Positions 16,776 through 25,927 of a stretch of 64,000 bases of DNA are shown one piece after another. Origin of the DNA: Gemmata massiliana (GTDB taxonomy: Bacteria > Planctomycetota > Planctomycetia > Gemmatales > Gemmataceae). The notes below the pieces were generated by a model. That model saw nothing but the letters and a program-made list of their open reading frames with translations, was not told the origin of the DNA and did not search any database. How positions within the stretch are numbered: the stretch's first letter is position 1; the number at the start of each line of letters is the position of its first letter. The position numbers and the translations under genes were made by a program. Location of the stretch: contig HG799463.1 in the NCBI GenBank assembly GCA_000531095.1, positions 643,669 through 707,668 of the forward strand, read 5' to 3'.

Positions 16776-17447
16776 CTATTCCTTGCCAAGCACCAGATCC
16801 ACAACCCAGCACCCGCGCACATGGGCACCCGGTCGTCGGCAGTGGTTCAGCACATCGGCGCTGTCACATCCGGCGTCTTGGAGCGCATCGGCCAGAATGG
16901 GCATCGCAGAGAAGTCCCGGGACTCGTACATTTGGGACGCCAGCGTGGTGGCGGTGGATGTGCGCCAATCGAGGGAGAAGGCGACGGGGCGGAACGGATT
17001 GCCGAAGATGTCGCGGAGGAGTGCAGTTTGATTGCTCCGCTCCGCCTGCCAGCGGGCAGCGAAATCACCGACATCGGTCCAAGCGGCTGCCTGGGCCGCC
17101 CGTTTGCCACAATCACGGGCGACGCGGCGCAGTGACTTCGTGGCCGCGAACGACAACTCGGCCGCCACACAGACTTCTTTCGTCCTTTTCACGTCGTCGT
17201 ACAACTCCATCCTCACCGCCTCACTCTGCTTCCTCGCTTCGGCCCGTAGTCTCTCGGCCGTAGTCCCGTCCGCGTATCTCTCTAACATGTCGATCACCCG
17301 CCCCAATCTCTCGTCCCTCACCACGGCCCAAGCCCTGTGGCAGCACGCGCAGGAGAACAGTCGTAATTTGTGATCGCGAGCCGTGTTTCCGACCTGTGAC
17401 AACATCGCTTCGGGGTCTGCGCACTTCGACCACTCCGCTTCGGTCAT
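16776..17447 (-). CDS. Planctomycete paralogue-family protein (LLRDIFGNPFRPV type)
   Basis: 223 residues without signal or membrane segment. It starts MTEAEWSKCADPEAMLSQV, then KLRLFSCACCHRAW with a paired-cysteine CxCC, then LLRDIFGNPFRPVAFSLDWRTSTATTLASQMYE and PILADALQDAGCDSADVLNHCRRPGAHVRGCWVVDLVLGKE at the end. From memory this is a many-copy family typical of Gemmata-like genomes, often near TIGR02996 proteins; its function is unknown. The conserved Cys/His (CACCH, GCD, NHC) suggest metal binding. Its tail is duplicated at 16118. Confidence 0.7.
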   Translation of the reverse strand: MTEAEWSKCADPEAMLSQVGNTARDHKLRLFSCACCHRAWAVVRDERLGRVIDMLERYADGTTAERLRAEARKQSEAVRMELYDDVKRTKEVCVAAELSFAATKSLRRVARDCGKRAAQAAAWTDVGDFAARWQAERSNQTALLRDIFGNPFRPVAFSLDWRTSTATTLASQMYESRDFSAMPILADALQDAGCDSADVLNHCRRPGAHVRGCWVVDLVLGKE

Positions 17448-17535
17448 CGGGAGCCCTCCTTACCTTCAGCATCACCGAATCTGGTGCCCGAGCAAGTGCG
17501 ATCGCCGTCGTATGCGGTCGCAACGCGGTCGAAGA

Positions 17536-18519
17536 TCAACGCAGCAACCACCGTCCGAGGTTGAAGTACAGCAGCAGGGTGACCATGTCGGCCGCGGCCA
17601 GTGCGAGCGGCCCGCTGGCGACTTGCGGGTCGCGTCGCACGAGCCGCAACAGGAACGGCAGCGCGATCCCGATTGCGGCTGACCCCGCGACCCCGCCCGC
17701 GATCCCGATGAACAAACTCAGACCGGCCATCGCGCTCCCTTTCCAGACGAACGCGACCACGCCGACGATCAGCCCGCACACCGCTCCCAGTAGTAGCCCG
17801 ACCAACAGTTCTCGGCCGGCTTTCTGGGCCAGTACGCCCCACGTCGGTCGGCGCCCGTGTAGCGTCTGGAGCGCGAGGCTGACGGACTGGATCGCGACGC
17901 CCTCCGCCATGCCCGTCACGAGCGCGATGAACGGGGTGACCAGCGCGAGCGTGGCCACGTCCTCGTAGGCGTCGGCGATCACGGCCGCGATCATCCCGCC
18001 CACCACGTTGCACAACAGCCACGGGAACCGCTTGCGCACCGCGAGCACCGTTTGGCGCTGCTCGGCCTCGGTCAGGTACACACCGACGAGCTGGAACAGG
18101 TCGTCGCTCTCCTGGCGCTTCTCCAGGTCGGTTAGCTCGTCGGTGTACAAATCGACGTCCACCAGCCCGAGCAACTTCCCCTCCGCGTCCACGACCGGGA
18201 ACGCGAGCAACTTGTGAAGCGTGAAGAACTCGCACGCATCGAGCACGGTGGCCGTGTGCGGCACCGCCACCACGGGCGCGATCATGACCTCGGTGATCGG
18301 GGTGGTCGGGGCCGCGCGGAGGATGCGCCGCGTGGGGACGACGCCCACGAGGCGGTCCGCGTCGTCCACGACGTAGAAGTACACGACCCGGCCCCCGATC
18401 TCGTGGTCCCGGATGTATTCGAGCGCCTGGGCCACGGACGCGCCGGCCGGGATGCGAGTGGGGTCGGTGCGCATGTGCGCGGTGACGGGGTCGGTGAGGA
18501 TCTGGCGGGCACTGGACAT
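17536..18519 (-). CDS. MgtE-like divalent cation transporter, lacking the N-domain
   Basis: 327 residues. Two CBS domains (about 5-120: DPVTAHMRTDPTRIPAGASVAQALEYI and ITEVMIAPVVAVPHTATVLDACEFF) precede a plug-helix-like segment and about five hydrophobic segments (170-327). The membrane part keeps the MgtE layout: PFIALVTGMAEGVAIQSVSLALQ corresponds to the pore-helix region, and DPQVASGPLALAAADMVTLLLYF to the DPAVASGP...D region holding the ion-site aspartate. Standard MgtE (about 450 aa) begins with a superhelical N-domain that senses Mg2+; here it is missing. The start has GGAGGTTCC just upstream. It probably moves Mg2+ or another divalent cation. Confidence 0.82.
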   Translation of the reverse strand: MSSARQILTDPVTAHMRTDPTRIPAGASVAQALEYIRDHEIGGRVVYFYVVDDADRLVGVVPTRRILRAAPTTPITEVMIAPVVAVPHTATVLDACEFFTLHKLLAFPVVDAEGKLLGLVDVDLYTDELTDLEKRQESDDLFQLVGVYLTEAEQRQTVLAVRKRFPWLLCNVVGGMIAAVIADAYEDVATLALVTPFIALVTGMAEGVAIQSVSLALQTLHGRRPTWGVLAQKAGRELLVGLLLGAVCGLIVGVVAFVWKGSAMAGLSLFIGIAGGVAGSAAIGIALPFLLRLVRRDPQVASGPLALAAADMVTLLLYFNLGRWLLR

Positions 18520-18747
18520 GGAACCTCCGTTCGGTCACCGCGGGCACACGGCACAGTCGGTCTTCAGCGGAAAGGCGCCGGGTTATCGGTACGGAGTCGG
18601 GGGCGGAAGTGGTAACCGTGCGCCCGCACGCGGCCCAAGAGAAAGTGGCAATTGCAAATCGTGCGATTTTTCACATCCCAATGGCGCGGACCGGGTTTAT
18701 GCTACTTTTGCCAGATCGCTCACTTTACCCATTCCCTGAAAAGTCCC

Positions 18748-19527
18748 ATGCTCCCGCCCCTCAGCCAAGCCGAGCTGAAGGTCAGCGCGGCCCCCGACCC
18801 CGACCCGCACGCGGAGGATCACGCGCGCGAGGCTCAAAAAATGGAAGCCCTCGGCCGGGCCACCGCCGGGGCTACCCATGATTTCAACAACCTACTCACG
18901 GCCATTAACGGCTTCGCGGACCTGGCCCTCGACCGGCTCCCGCCGGACGACCCGGTGCGCGAATTCGTGTGGCAGATCCGGCGCGCCGGTGAGAGCGCGA
19001 CGCTGCTCAACCAGCAGCTCGCGGCGTTCGCGCGCCCGACCCGCGCTAAGCCGCCGATCGACCTCAACACGCTGGTTCACGAACTGGTCCCGATCATCGA
19101 CCGGGTCGTCGGCCCCGACGTCGCCGTGTCGGTCGTCCTGGCCCCCGACTTGTGGGCGACCGGGGCCGAGCACGCCCGCGTGGAGCAGGTGCTTCTGGAC
19201 CTGTGTGCCCGCGCCCGGGACACGATGCCCCGGGGCGGGCAACTGCGCATCGAAACCGCAAATGTGGAACCGGAGCAGCCGGGCGCGGGCCGGTGCGTGC
19301 GGCTGGTGGTCGCCGATACCGGGCGCGGGATGATCCCCGGGGACCAGAACAAACTGTTCGGATCGGCGCTCATGAATCAGGAGCCCGCGCGGGTGCTGGC
19401 CCCGGTGTTCGCGGCGGTTCAGCGGATCGGCGGGCGCGTCACGATTTCCAGCGTGTTGGGGCGCGGGAGCACATTTAACGTGGATCTCCCCGTGGCGCAG
19501 GGACCGGAGCCCGACGGTACGTGCTGA
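18748..19527 (+). CDS. Degenerate soluble histidine kinase
   Basis: 259 residues from the ATG at 18748; upstream in-frame codons back to 18652 look non-coding. A HisKA-type helix carries His44 in ATHDFNNLLTAINGFADLAL. The ATPase domain keeps the G1 box (DTGRGM, Asp190). The N-box, normally LLNLxxNARDAMP, reads LLDLCARARDTMP, so both asparagines are replaced, including the Mg2+ ligand (now Arg155). The GLGL G2 box is also absent (PVFAAVQRIGG). ATP binding is therefore probably impaired. There is no sensor domain or membrane helix. A receiver protein follows 122 bp downstream on the same strand, so the two are likely partners. Such a protein may act as a phosphatase or phosphotransfer scaffold. 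Confidence 0.8.
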   Translation: MLPPLSQAELKVSAAPDPDPHAEDHAREAQKMEALGRATAGATHDFNNLLTAINGFADLALDRLPPDDPVREFVWQIRRAGESATLLNQQLAAFARPTRAKPPIDLNTLVHELVPIIDRVVGPDVAVSVVLAPDLWATGAEHARVEQVLLDLCARARDTMPRGGQLRIETANVEPEQPGAGRCVRLVVADTGRGMIPGDQNKLFGSALMNQEPARVLAPVFAAVQRIGGRVTISSVLGRGSTFNVDLPVAQGPEPDGTC

Positions 19528-19649
19528 GTGTTTCACTTCTATAAAAGTTTGGACGGGCCGATTAGGGGATGATCAATAGAGTGAGGCTGGTTGGCGGCCC
19601 GCGTGCCGCGCTGCGCCCCGCGTAACCTCTCCTCCCCGACGGAGCGAGA

Positions 19650-20069
19650 ATGAGTTCGCCTGATCGGAGCATCCCGACGGTCCTCGTCGTCGACGACGAA
19701 CCCGCCATCACCCAGCTCCTCTCACTTGCCCTCGGTCGGGCCGGGTTCGTGGTGCGCGCCGTTAACAACGGCGTGGGTGCGTTCGACGAATACCAGAACG
19801 GCGACATCGATTTGGTCGTGATCGACGTTCAGATGCCCCGGCCCTGGGACGGCCCCCGAACTTTGGCCGCGCTGCGCGCGATCGACCCGGACGTGCGGGC
19901 CGTGTTCATGTCCGGGAACACGGGCGAGTATACGCACGAAGAACTTCTTGCTCGCGGGGCACTACGAGTGCTCACCAAACCGTTTCCCAGATTGAGCCAA
20001 CTGGCCGAAGAACTCCGGGCGCTGATTCCCGGTGCGGGGCCGCCCGCGGAACCCGACGGCGAACTGTAA
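19650..20069 (+). CDS. Single-domain response regulator
   Basis: 139 residues holding one receiver domain. The acidic pair is in VVDDEPA, the phospho-acceptor is Asp59 (LVVIDVQMP), Ser88 lies in FMSGN, and Lys110 in LTKPF, so the phosphorylation site looks complete. There is no output domain, as in CheY- or Spo0F-like proteins. The upstream degenerate kinase (122 bp away, same strand) is the obvious candidate partner, though that kinase may not be able to use ATP. Confidence 0.88.
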   Translation: MSSPDRSIPTVLVVDDEPAITQLLSLALGRAGFVVRAVNNGVGAFDEYQNGDIDLVVIDVQMPRPWDGPRTLAALRAIDPDVRAVFMSGNTGEYTHEELLARGALRVLTKPFPRLSQLAEELRALIPGAGPPAEPDGEL

Positions 20070-20203
20070 CGCACATCGAACCGCGACTGTTTTCGACCGA
20101 GTTTTCACGTCATTTTTTCGCTCGTCGATTTTTCCGCGACGCGCGGGAGCAGTTCCACCCAAAATGGGAAGCGAGCCACAACGGTTCGCTCGCGGAGGTC
20201 ACG

Positions 20204-22069
20204 ATGTCTCGGGCCGCTTTGTCCGCATTCGTCTCCCGTGCGTCGCGCGCCGCCGAACCGCTGCCCGTCGAAACCGACGGCGGGTTGCTCACGCGGTTCG
20301 TGCGGGACCGCGATGAGGGCGCGTTCGCGGCGCTCATTCACCGGTTCGGGCCGATGGTGCTCGGGGTGTGCCGGCGCGTCACGCGCGACGCTCACCTCGC
20401 CGAGGATGCGTTCCAGGCCGCGTTCGTCGTGCTGGCCCGGCGCGCGGCGGACGTGTACCCGGCGGGGGCCGTGCGCAGTTGGCTGTACGGGGTCGCTGTT
20501 CGCACCGCTCGGGAGGCCCGCACTGTGGCAGCACGTCGGCACGCGAGAGAGGTTCCTGTCGCCCAGGTTCCCGACCGCGCCGCGGAACTCGTCGAGCACC
20601 CGGACGCAGACGCGCTTCGCGCCCTCGACGAAGAGGTCGGCGCGCTGCCGGAACACCTCCGCGCGGCGGTGGTGCTGTGCGAACTCGACGGGCTGAGTCG
20701 CGCGGACGCGGCCGAACGCCTGGGCGTTCCCGAGGGCACGCTGTCGAGCCGACTGGCGAAGGCGCGCAAGCTCCTCGCCGGGCGGCTCCGGGCACGCGGC
20801 GTCGCAGCGCCCGCGGTCGGGCTGGCCGTTCTCACTCAAGCCGCGCTCGCGCCGGCACTCGTGGCCCGAACCTCCGCGCTCCTCCACGCGACCGCGCCCC
20901 TTCCGCGCGCCGTCGCGGCGATCTCGAACGGGGTGCTACGAACCATGTTCTTGCGCAAACTGACTCTCGGGTCCGCCGGGGCCGCTCTGCTCGCGGTCGC
21001 GTGTCTGGCCGCGTGGGGCGCGCTGTCCACGAGCGCGGCGAAAGAGCCGCCGAAAGCGAACCCGCCTCTCGTACTCAAAGCCGTACCGACTCGGGCGACG
21101 CAACCGCCCGCGGCCAAACCCGCTGCCCCCGGTCGGCTCCTGGTGTGGAAAGAGACCAAGCACGTCTTCCTCACTCCGGACGGAAAAGAGGGCGACACTT
21201 TTGTCAGCGATCACCCGGACAAGAAGGCGATTTTCAACGAGCCAGTTCTGTCGCCCGACGGGAAGATCGTGGCGTTCCGCGTCAACGACGATCCCCCGAC
21301 CGACCGGGGCGGGAACCGGAAACAGCATCTCTACTTCCGCGATGTGGAGGGCAAGAAAGCCGGCGTGAAGATCGAACTCAATCCCATGACACTCGCGTGG
21401 GATTGGGACGGCAAGGCGCTGCTTGTTACGGAATTCATCCCCGCAAAGGAACTCAAGGACACGGAACTTCTCGTGTGGCGCGTGGACGTTGCGACGCAGA
21501 AGAAGACCAAACTCGACTTGCCGAAACACACCGTCGTTTACGCCGCGGCTCCCGACGGTGAGGCGTTCGTGGGGGCCGTGTTCGACTTCAAGGCGATGAA
21601 GATCAGCCTCGCGACGATCTCGCGCGACGGGAAGGACGTCACCAAGCTGTGCGAGGTGCGGAACGAAATGCCGGACCCGCGACTGTCTCCCGACGGAACG
21701 AAGTTCCTCTTCCAGGACTACGACGCCGACGAGAAGCCGGCTAAGGGCACGCCCCCACTCCGGCGCTTGTTTGTTTACGACCTCAAGGCCCAGAGCCGCA
21801 AGCGCGTGGCCGACGTCCCGTTGAATGCCTCCCTGATCGGGTACTGTTGGTCCCCCGATGGTAAGCAAATCGCTTACACCTGGAAGCAGGTGCAACCCGG
21901 CGTGCCGCTGGCGATCAACACCGAGAACATGAACGACCCGAAGCTGAACACCGAGACGGAATCGCACCTGATTATCAGCGACGCGACCGGGAAGAACCCC
22001 AAGACGGTGATGTCGATCAAATCCGAGTTCGCCCCGCGAACCACCATCGGGGCACTCGACTGGCGGTAG
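20204..22069 (+). CDS. ECF sigma factor fused through a membrane helix to a beta-propeller-like domain
   Basis: 621 residues. Residues ~30-190 are an ECF sigma: LLTRFVRDRDEGAFAALIHRFGPMVLGVCRRVTRDAHLAEDAFQAAFVVLARRA for region 2, and ALPEHLRAAVVLCELDGLSRADAAERLGVPEGTLSSRLAKARKLLAGRL for region 4. After an alanine-rich stretch and the segment LPRAVAAISNGVLRTMFLRK comes one transmembrane helix (about 258-275, AALLAVACLAAWGAL). A ~320-residue outer domain with WD40/PD40-like repeats follows (LSPDGKIVAFRV, LSPDGTKFLFQDY, WSPDGKQIAYTW). One chain thus joins promoter recognition to an extracytoplasmic sensor. This architecture is known among planctomycete ECF groups. There is no separate anti-sigma gene nearby. 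Confidence 0.88.
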   Translation: MSRAALSAFVSRASRAAEPLPVETDGGLLTRFVRDRDEGAFAALIHRFGPMVLGVCRRVTRDAHLAEDAFQAAFVVLARRAADVYPAGAVRSWLYGVAVRTAREARTVAARRHAREVPVAQVPDRAAELVEHPDADALRALDEEVGALPEHLRAAVVLCELDGLSRADAAERLGVPEGTLSSRLAKARKLLAGRLRARGVAAPAVGLAVLTQAALAPALVARTSALLHATAPLPRAVAAISNGVLRTMFLRKLTLGSAGAALLAVACLAAWGALSTSAAKEPPKANPPLVLKAVPTRATQPPAAKPAAPGRLLVWKETKHVFLTPDGKEGDTFVSDHPDKKAIFNEPVLSPDGKIVAFRVNDDPPTDRGGNRKQHLYFRDVEGKKAGVKIELNPMTLAWDWDGKALLVTEFIPAKELKDTELLVWRVDVATQKKTKLDLPKHTVVYAAAPDGEAFVGAVFDFKAMKISLATISRDGKDVTKLCEVRNEMPDPRLSPDGTKFLFQDYDADEKPAKGTPPLRRLFVYDLKAQSRKRVADVPLNASLIGYCWSPDGKQIAYTWKQVQPGVPLAINTENMNDPKLNTETESHLIISDATGKNPKTVMSIKSEFAPRTTIGALDWR

Positions 22070-22111
22070 GCACTGAGGTCGGGCGGTTGGTGCCGAACCA
22101 CTCGGCTTCGT

Positions 22112-22597
22112 TCAGCGACCGAGCGCGATACCAAACGCAGCCGCCGCAGCGAGTGCGGCGATCGTCCGCACGTGGTTCCAGACCGTCCACCCGCTGAGGT
22201 ATTGGTTCCAGTACGTTGCCGCGGCGGGATCGGTCGGCTGGAGCGCGGCCAGAGCGTCGTTCCTGGGAATGTTGAACGCCCGCGTGACTGCGAACGTGCC
22301 GATCAGGTACAGCGCTCCTCCCACAAGTAACCAGACGGCTCCGGGAGCGTGCCAGTACGCGAGCGCCGCGACCACCGCGAGCACGCTGACCGCGGCGGTC
22401 CCGATGAACGCGCCCAGGAACAGCGGGTTCAGCACGACGACGTTGATCGACTGCATCGCGGCAATGCCCTCATTCGCCGGGAGTCGCGAAAGAGCCTTCA
22501 TGACGAAGGTCGAGAACGCGAAGAACGCGCCGGCGATGAGTCCGCACCCGAGGCACGCGACGAGTGCCAGCACGAAGAACACTTGGTCGATCGTCAC
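22112..22597 (-). CDS. DUF1772 / anthrone-oxygenase-like membrane protein
   Basis: 161 residues with four transmembrane helices. The family pattern is visible: GCGLIAGAFFAFSTFVMKALSRLP near the start, a central GALYLIGTFAVTRAFNIPRNDALAAL with the conserved NxPxN motif, and WNQYLSGWTVWNHVRTIAALAAA at the end. Members are small integral membrane proteins; some fungal relatives are anthrone oxygenases, but bacterial function is not established. It is convergent with the sigma fusion gene; there is no co-oriented neighbour. Confidence 0.85.
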   Translation of the reverse strand: MTIDQVFFVLALVACLGCGLIAGAFFAFSTFVMKALSRLPANEGIAAMQSINVVVLNPLFLGAFIGTAAVSVLAVVAALAYWHAPGAVWLLVGGALYLIGTFAVTRAFNIPRNDALAALQPTDPAAATYWNQYLSGWTVWNHVRTIAALAAAAAFGIALGR

Positions 22598-22920
22598 TGT
22601 TCCGTCTCCGGCTCACGTCGAACGTCACTTGCTCCCCGCACACCGTACCAATCCCGTTTTGCGCACACCACCTCGTCAGTTGCGGCCGGTGTAACCCGGT
22701 GCCCGGCGAACGGCCGGTGTCATGCTGAGGGCGTTTGTGGCCTGTGGGTGTCGCTGATGGTCAATGATCGCGTGGGTTGCCTGAGATGATTGTTCCGATT
22801 TTGGTGACAGCGTAAATCCCTCATTTCTCCCAAAATAGCGTCCCTTTCGGCGCATTCGTTGAAATCGGAAACAATAATTAACTCCGTTCCCGGCCCCACC
22901 TTAAAGCACGGTGCGCGCTG
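22598..22920. other. Intergenic region, 323 bp
   Basis: No gene seen. It lies between the divergent DUF1772 and FG-GAP genes. A lower-GC patch at about 22860-22885 may belong to the FG-GAP promoter, but I cannot name the boxes. Confidence 0.4.
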
Positions 22921-25278
22921 ATGTCCCGCCGCCTCCGACTCGAACAGCTCGAAGCCCGAGACGTACCCGCAACCTTCGCTGCCTTCACCAATTCCCCGAT
23001 CGGGGTCGGCACCAGACCGCTCGGGGTCACGTCGGCGGACCTGGACGGAGACGGCGACATCGATCTCGCTACCGCGAATTACAACGATGGCACGGTTAGC
23101 ATCCTGCTCAACGACGGGGCCGGGGCTTTCAGTGCCGCACCCGCCGCCGCGACCGGCACCGGCCCGACCAGGATCGTGTCGGCGGACCTGGACGGGGACG
23201 GGGACATCGATCTCGCTACCGCGAATTACAGTGCCAGCAACAATGTCAGCATTTTGCTCAACGACGGGACCGGCTCGTTCACGCTCGCGTCTTCCGTAAC
23301 CGCGGGCATCTTCCCGTATGGGATCGTGGCCGCGGACCTCGACGGCGACGGCGACGTCGACCTCGCCACGGCCGATTACTTCAACGACACCGTGAGCATT
23401 TTACTCAACGACGGGACCGGTTCCTTTACGGCCGCGTCCGCTGTGGGTGTGGGGGACCATCCCAGTGGTATCACAGCGGCGGACCTGGACGGGGACGGAG
23501 ACACCGACCTCGCGGTCGCCAATTACAACGACGACACCGTGAGCATTTTGCTCAACAACGGGGCCGGTTCCTTTACGGCGGCGCCCGTTGCGACCACCGG
23601 GAGCTTCCCGGCCGGCGTCGTAGCGGCGGACCTGGACGGGGACGGAGACATCGATCTGGCGACGGCCAATACGAACGGTCAGGGTATCAGCATTTTGCTC
23701 AACGACGGGACCGGCTCGTTCACGCTCGCGTCCGGTGTGACTACAGGGCCTCACCCCGTGGACCTGTTGGCAGCGGACTTTGACGGGGACGGGGACACCG
23801 ATCTCGCGGTCACCAACCGCGACAACAACACCGTGCGCATCGTACTCAACAACGGGGCCGGGAGTTTCGCTGCTGCCTCGATCCTCTCCGCTGGGGCCAA
23901 ACCGCAGAGGATCGTGTCGGCGGACTTTGACGGGGACGGGCGACCGGACCTCGTGGCCGGTAACGCAAATAGCAACGACATCACGCTGTTCCAGAATACG
24001 ACCCCGTTCTCGGCGGACGTCCGGGTAACCGCTGCCGGTCCGGCGTCGGCCGCGAACGGGTCCACCGTCACTTACACAGTCACCGTGACCAACGCCGGCC
24101 CCCAAACGGCCACGCTCGTCGGGTTCACGGTTCCCCTGCCCGCGGGCCTGACCGGGGTTACGTTCACCAGTTCCGTGACTGGTGGCGCGAGCGGGAATAA
24201 GGCCAGTGGCTCGGGGGCCGTGAGTGACACTCTCACGCTCCCCACCGGGGCCACAATTACTTACACGATCCAGGGCATTTTTAGCGCGGCGAGCGTCACC
24301 CTCTCGGCCACCGCGACCCCGCCCACGGGCGTCATCGATCTCACACCCGCGGACGCCACCGATACCGCGTCCACGCTGCTCGCGATCCTGCCCTCGCCGC
24401 CCTCGCCGCCCGCACCGCCTCCACCGCCCGCGGTACCCGGGCGCCTGTTCGCGGTGGGTTCGGGCGCCGGTGTTGAGGCCCGGGTGAACGTGTACAACGC
24501 GGACGGTTCCTTGCGATTCACCCTGGTCCCGTACATCGGGTTCGCGGGGGGAGCCCACATCGCGGTGGGAGACGTGAACAATGACGGCACCCCGGACATC
24601 GTGACTGGTGCTGGAGCGGGGGCCGGGCCGCACGTGAAGGTGTTCGACGGCGCGACCGGGACCGAACTCGCGAGCTTCTTCGCGTTCGATCCCAATTTCC
24701 ACGGCGGGGTCAATGTGGGCGCTGCGGACCTCGACGGCGACGGGCGCGCCGAGATCCTCGTGGGCGCGGGCGCCGGGGCCGATCCGCACGTTACCGTGTT
24801 CCGGTTCGCGGGCCTCACTCGAATCGCGAGCTTCCTGGCGTTCGATGCCAAGTTCGCGGGCGGGGTCACGGTCACCGGCGATACGGGCAAAATCGTGGTC
24901 GGGGCCGGCACCGGTTCGCACGTGAAGGTGTTCAACGCGACATCGCTCGCGCTCGAATCGAGCTTCCTGGCGTTCGATGCGGGGTTCCAGGGCGGAATCA
25001 GCGTGGGGGCGGATCAGGGGAAGATCGTGGTCGGTGCGAGTGCCGGTTCGCAGGTGAAAGTGTTCAGCCAATCCGGAACCGAACAGGCGAGCTTCCTGCC
25101 GTTCGGCGCCGGGTTCGCGGGAGGAGTTCGGGTCAGCGCGGGTGCGTCGGCGCTGGTTGTTGGTGTGGGTGCGGGAGCGACCCCGGCGGTGCGCCGGTAC
25201 GACTTGCTCACGCTCGATCCGATCGACTCGTTCCTCTCGCTCGGGACCGGCGCGCCCGGGGGCGTGTTCGTCGGGTGA
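22921..25278 (+). CDS. FG-GAP/VCBS repeat surface protein
   Basis: 785 residues. The N-terminus MSRRLRLEQLEARDVPA is the short planctomycete extracellular motif (Planc_extracel type) found in place of a classical signal peptide. Residues 35-360 are about seven FG-GAP/VCBS repeats, each with a DLDGDGDIDLA-type acidic loop typical of Ca2+-bound beta-propellers. Residues ~365-485 form a DUF11-like domain (AANGSTVTYTVTVTNAGPQTATLVGFTVPLPAGL). A proline linker (PSPPSPPAPPPPPAVPG) leads to a second repeat region with FDG/VFN-type units (AGAGAGPHVKVFDGATGTELASFFAFDP). The near-identical DNA of the repeats suggests recent internal duplication. It is probably a secreted or surface adhesion-like protein. 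Confidence 0.88.
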   Translation: MSRRLRLEQLEARDVPATFAAFTNSPIGVGTRPLGVTSADLDGDGDIDLATANYNDGTVSILLNDGAGAFSAAPAAATGTGPTRIVSADLDGDGDIDLATANYSASNNVSILLNDGTGSFTLASSVTAGIFPYGIVAADLDGDGDVDLATADYFNDTVSILLNDGTGSFTAASAVGVGDHPSGITAADLDGDGDTDLAVANYNDDTVSILLNNGAGSFTAAPVATTGSFPAGVVAADLDGDGDIDLATANTNGQGISILLNDGTGSFTLASGVTTGPHPVDLLAADFDGDGDTDLAVTNRDNNTVRIVLNNGAGSFAAASILSAGAKPQRIVSADFDGDGRPDLVAGNANSNDITLFQNTTPFSADVRVTAAGPASAANGSTVTYTVTVTNAGPQTATLVGFTVPLPAGLTGVTFTSSVTGGASGNKASGSGAVSDTLTLPTGATITYTIQGIFSAASVTLSATATPPTGVIDLTPADATDTASTLLAILPSPPSPPAPPPPPAVPGRLFAVGSGAGVEARVNVYNADGSLRFTLVPYIGFAGGAHIAVGDVNNDGTPDIVTGAGAGAGPHVKVFDGATGTELASFFAFDPNFHGGVNVGAADLDGDGRAEILVGAGAGADPHVTVFRFAGLTRIASFLAFDAKFAGGVTVTGDTGKIVVGAGTGSHVKVFNATSLALESSFLAFDAGFQGGISVGADQGKIVVGASAGSQVKVFSQSGTEQASFLPFGAGFAGGVRVSAGASALVVGVGAGATPAVRRYDLLTLDPIDSFLSLGTGAPGGVFVG

Positions 25279-25365
25279 CGCGAGCTTCAGGAACGGGATC
25301 GCCGCGGTGAAGGCGAAAGACGACGAGGAACTGTCGAAAGGCCTCCGCTCGTCGCCTCGTAGTCA

Positions 25366-25593
25366 TCACTCGTCGGGTTCGATCTCGGTGCAGGCGATGA
25401 CTTTGGCGTCATCGTTGAAGTACACAAGCACCTCTGTCCCGTCGGTATCGCGCCCGACGTACATCCCGCTCTTGTCCTTTTTGAAATCGACCCGGGCCGC
25501 GCGGGTGAACGCTTGGCCGCGCCTGACCGACGGGCTCAGGTCCGCCTTGGGATACTTGGCCCACAACTCCGCCACCGCCTCCGTGAACGTCAT
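25366..25593 (-). CDS. Small hypothetical protein, 75 aa
   Basis: Starts MTFTEAVAELWAKYPKADL and ends VIACTEIEPDE. It is soluble, with an alternating basic and aromatic middle (VDFKKDKSGMYVGRDTDGTEVLVYF) suggesting a small beta fold. The start is supported by GGAGG nine bases upstream. No family is recognised. It converges on the FG-GAP gene. Confidence 0.6.
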   Translation of the reverse strand: MTFTEAVAELWAKYPKADLSPSVRRGQAFTRAARVDFKKDKSGMYVGRDTDGTEVLVYFNDDAKVIACTEIEPDE

Positions 25594-25726
25594 CGCCGCG
25601 AACCTCCATTCTGCCGAATGAAGAAAGAAGATTAGGAACGAGAGCGGGGCGCGGCAACCTCGCGGGGCGACGAAACCGGCCGCTGCCGTAAACGCCTACT
25701 CCCGGAGGTGCGGCGGTGGGGAGAGG

Positions 25727-25907
25727 ATTTTGACAGGATTAACAGGATCGACAAGATTCCGATCGCCAGTGATTGCTATTCACACCAGTCGGCTCACGCC
25801 GGCCGTTCGCCTGCCACCGGTCCGATTCGCAACCGCTACGATTTCGACGCTGCGAAATCGCGCCCGCGCGTTCGGGATCTCGTCGATCCTGTTAATCCTG
25901 TCAAAAT
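25727..25907. repeat. Inverted pair of a dispersed 26-bp repeat
   Basis: Positions 25727-25752 (core GACAGGATTAACAGGATCGAC) are exactly complementary to 25882-25907. A third copy, in the orientation of the right arm, occurs at 62601-62624, and flanking words (ATTCACACC ... CCGTTCGCCTG) are shared too. The 129-bp interior carries no gene. Most likely this is a dispersed palindromic element. Confidence 0.8.
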
Positions 25908-25927
25908 TCGTTTTGTTTTCGTTCCGG

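Noticed and set aside
23401..25071. 556-codon antisense frame in the FG-GAP gene
   Set aside because: Produced by the repeat structure of the FG-GAP gene; no motif.
25727..25907. CRISPR-like repeat pair
   Set aside because: Only two inverted copies with no spacer array; it is a palindrome.
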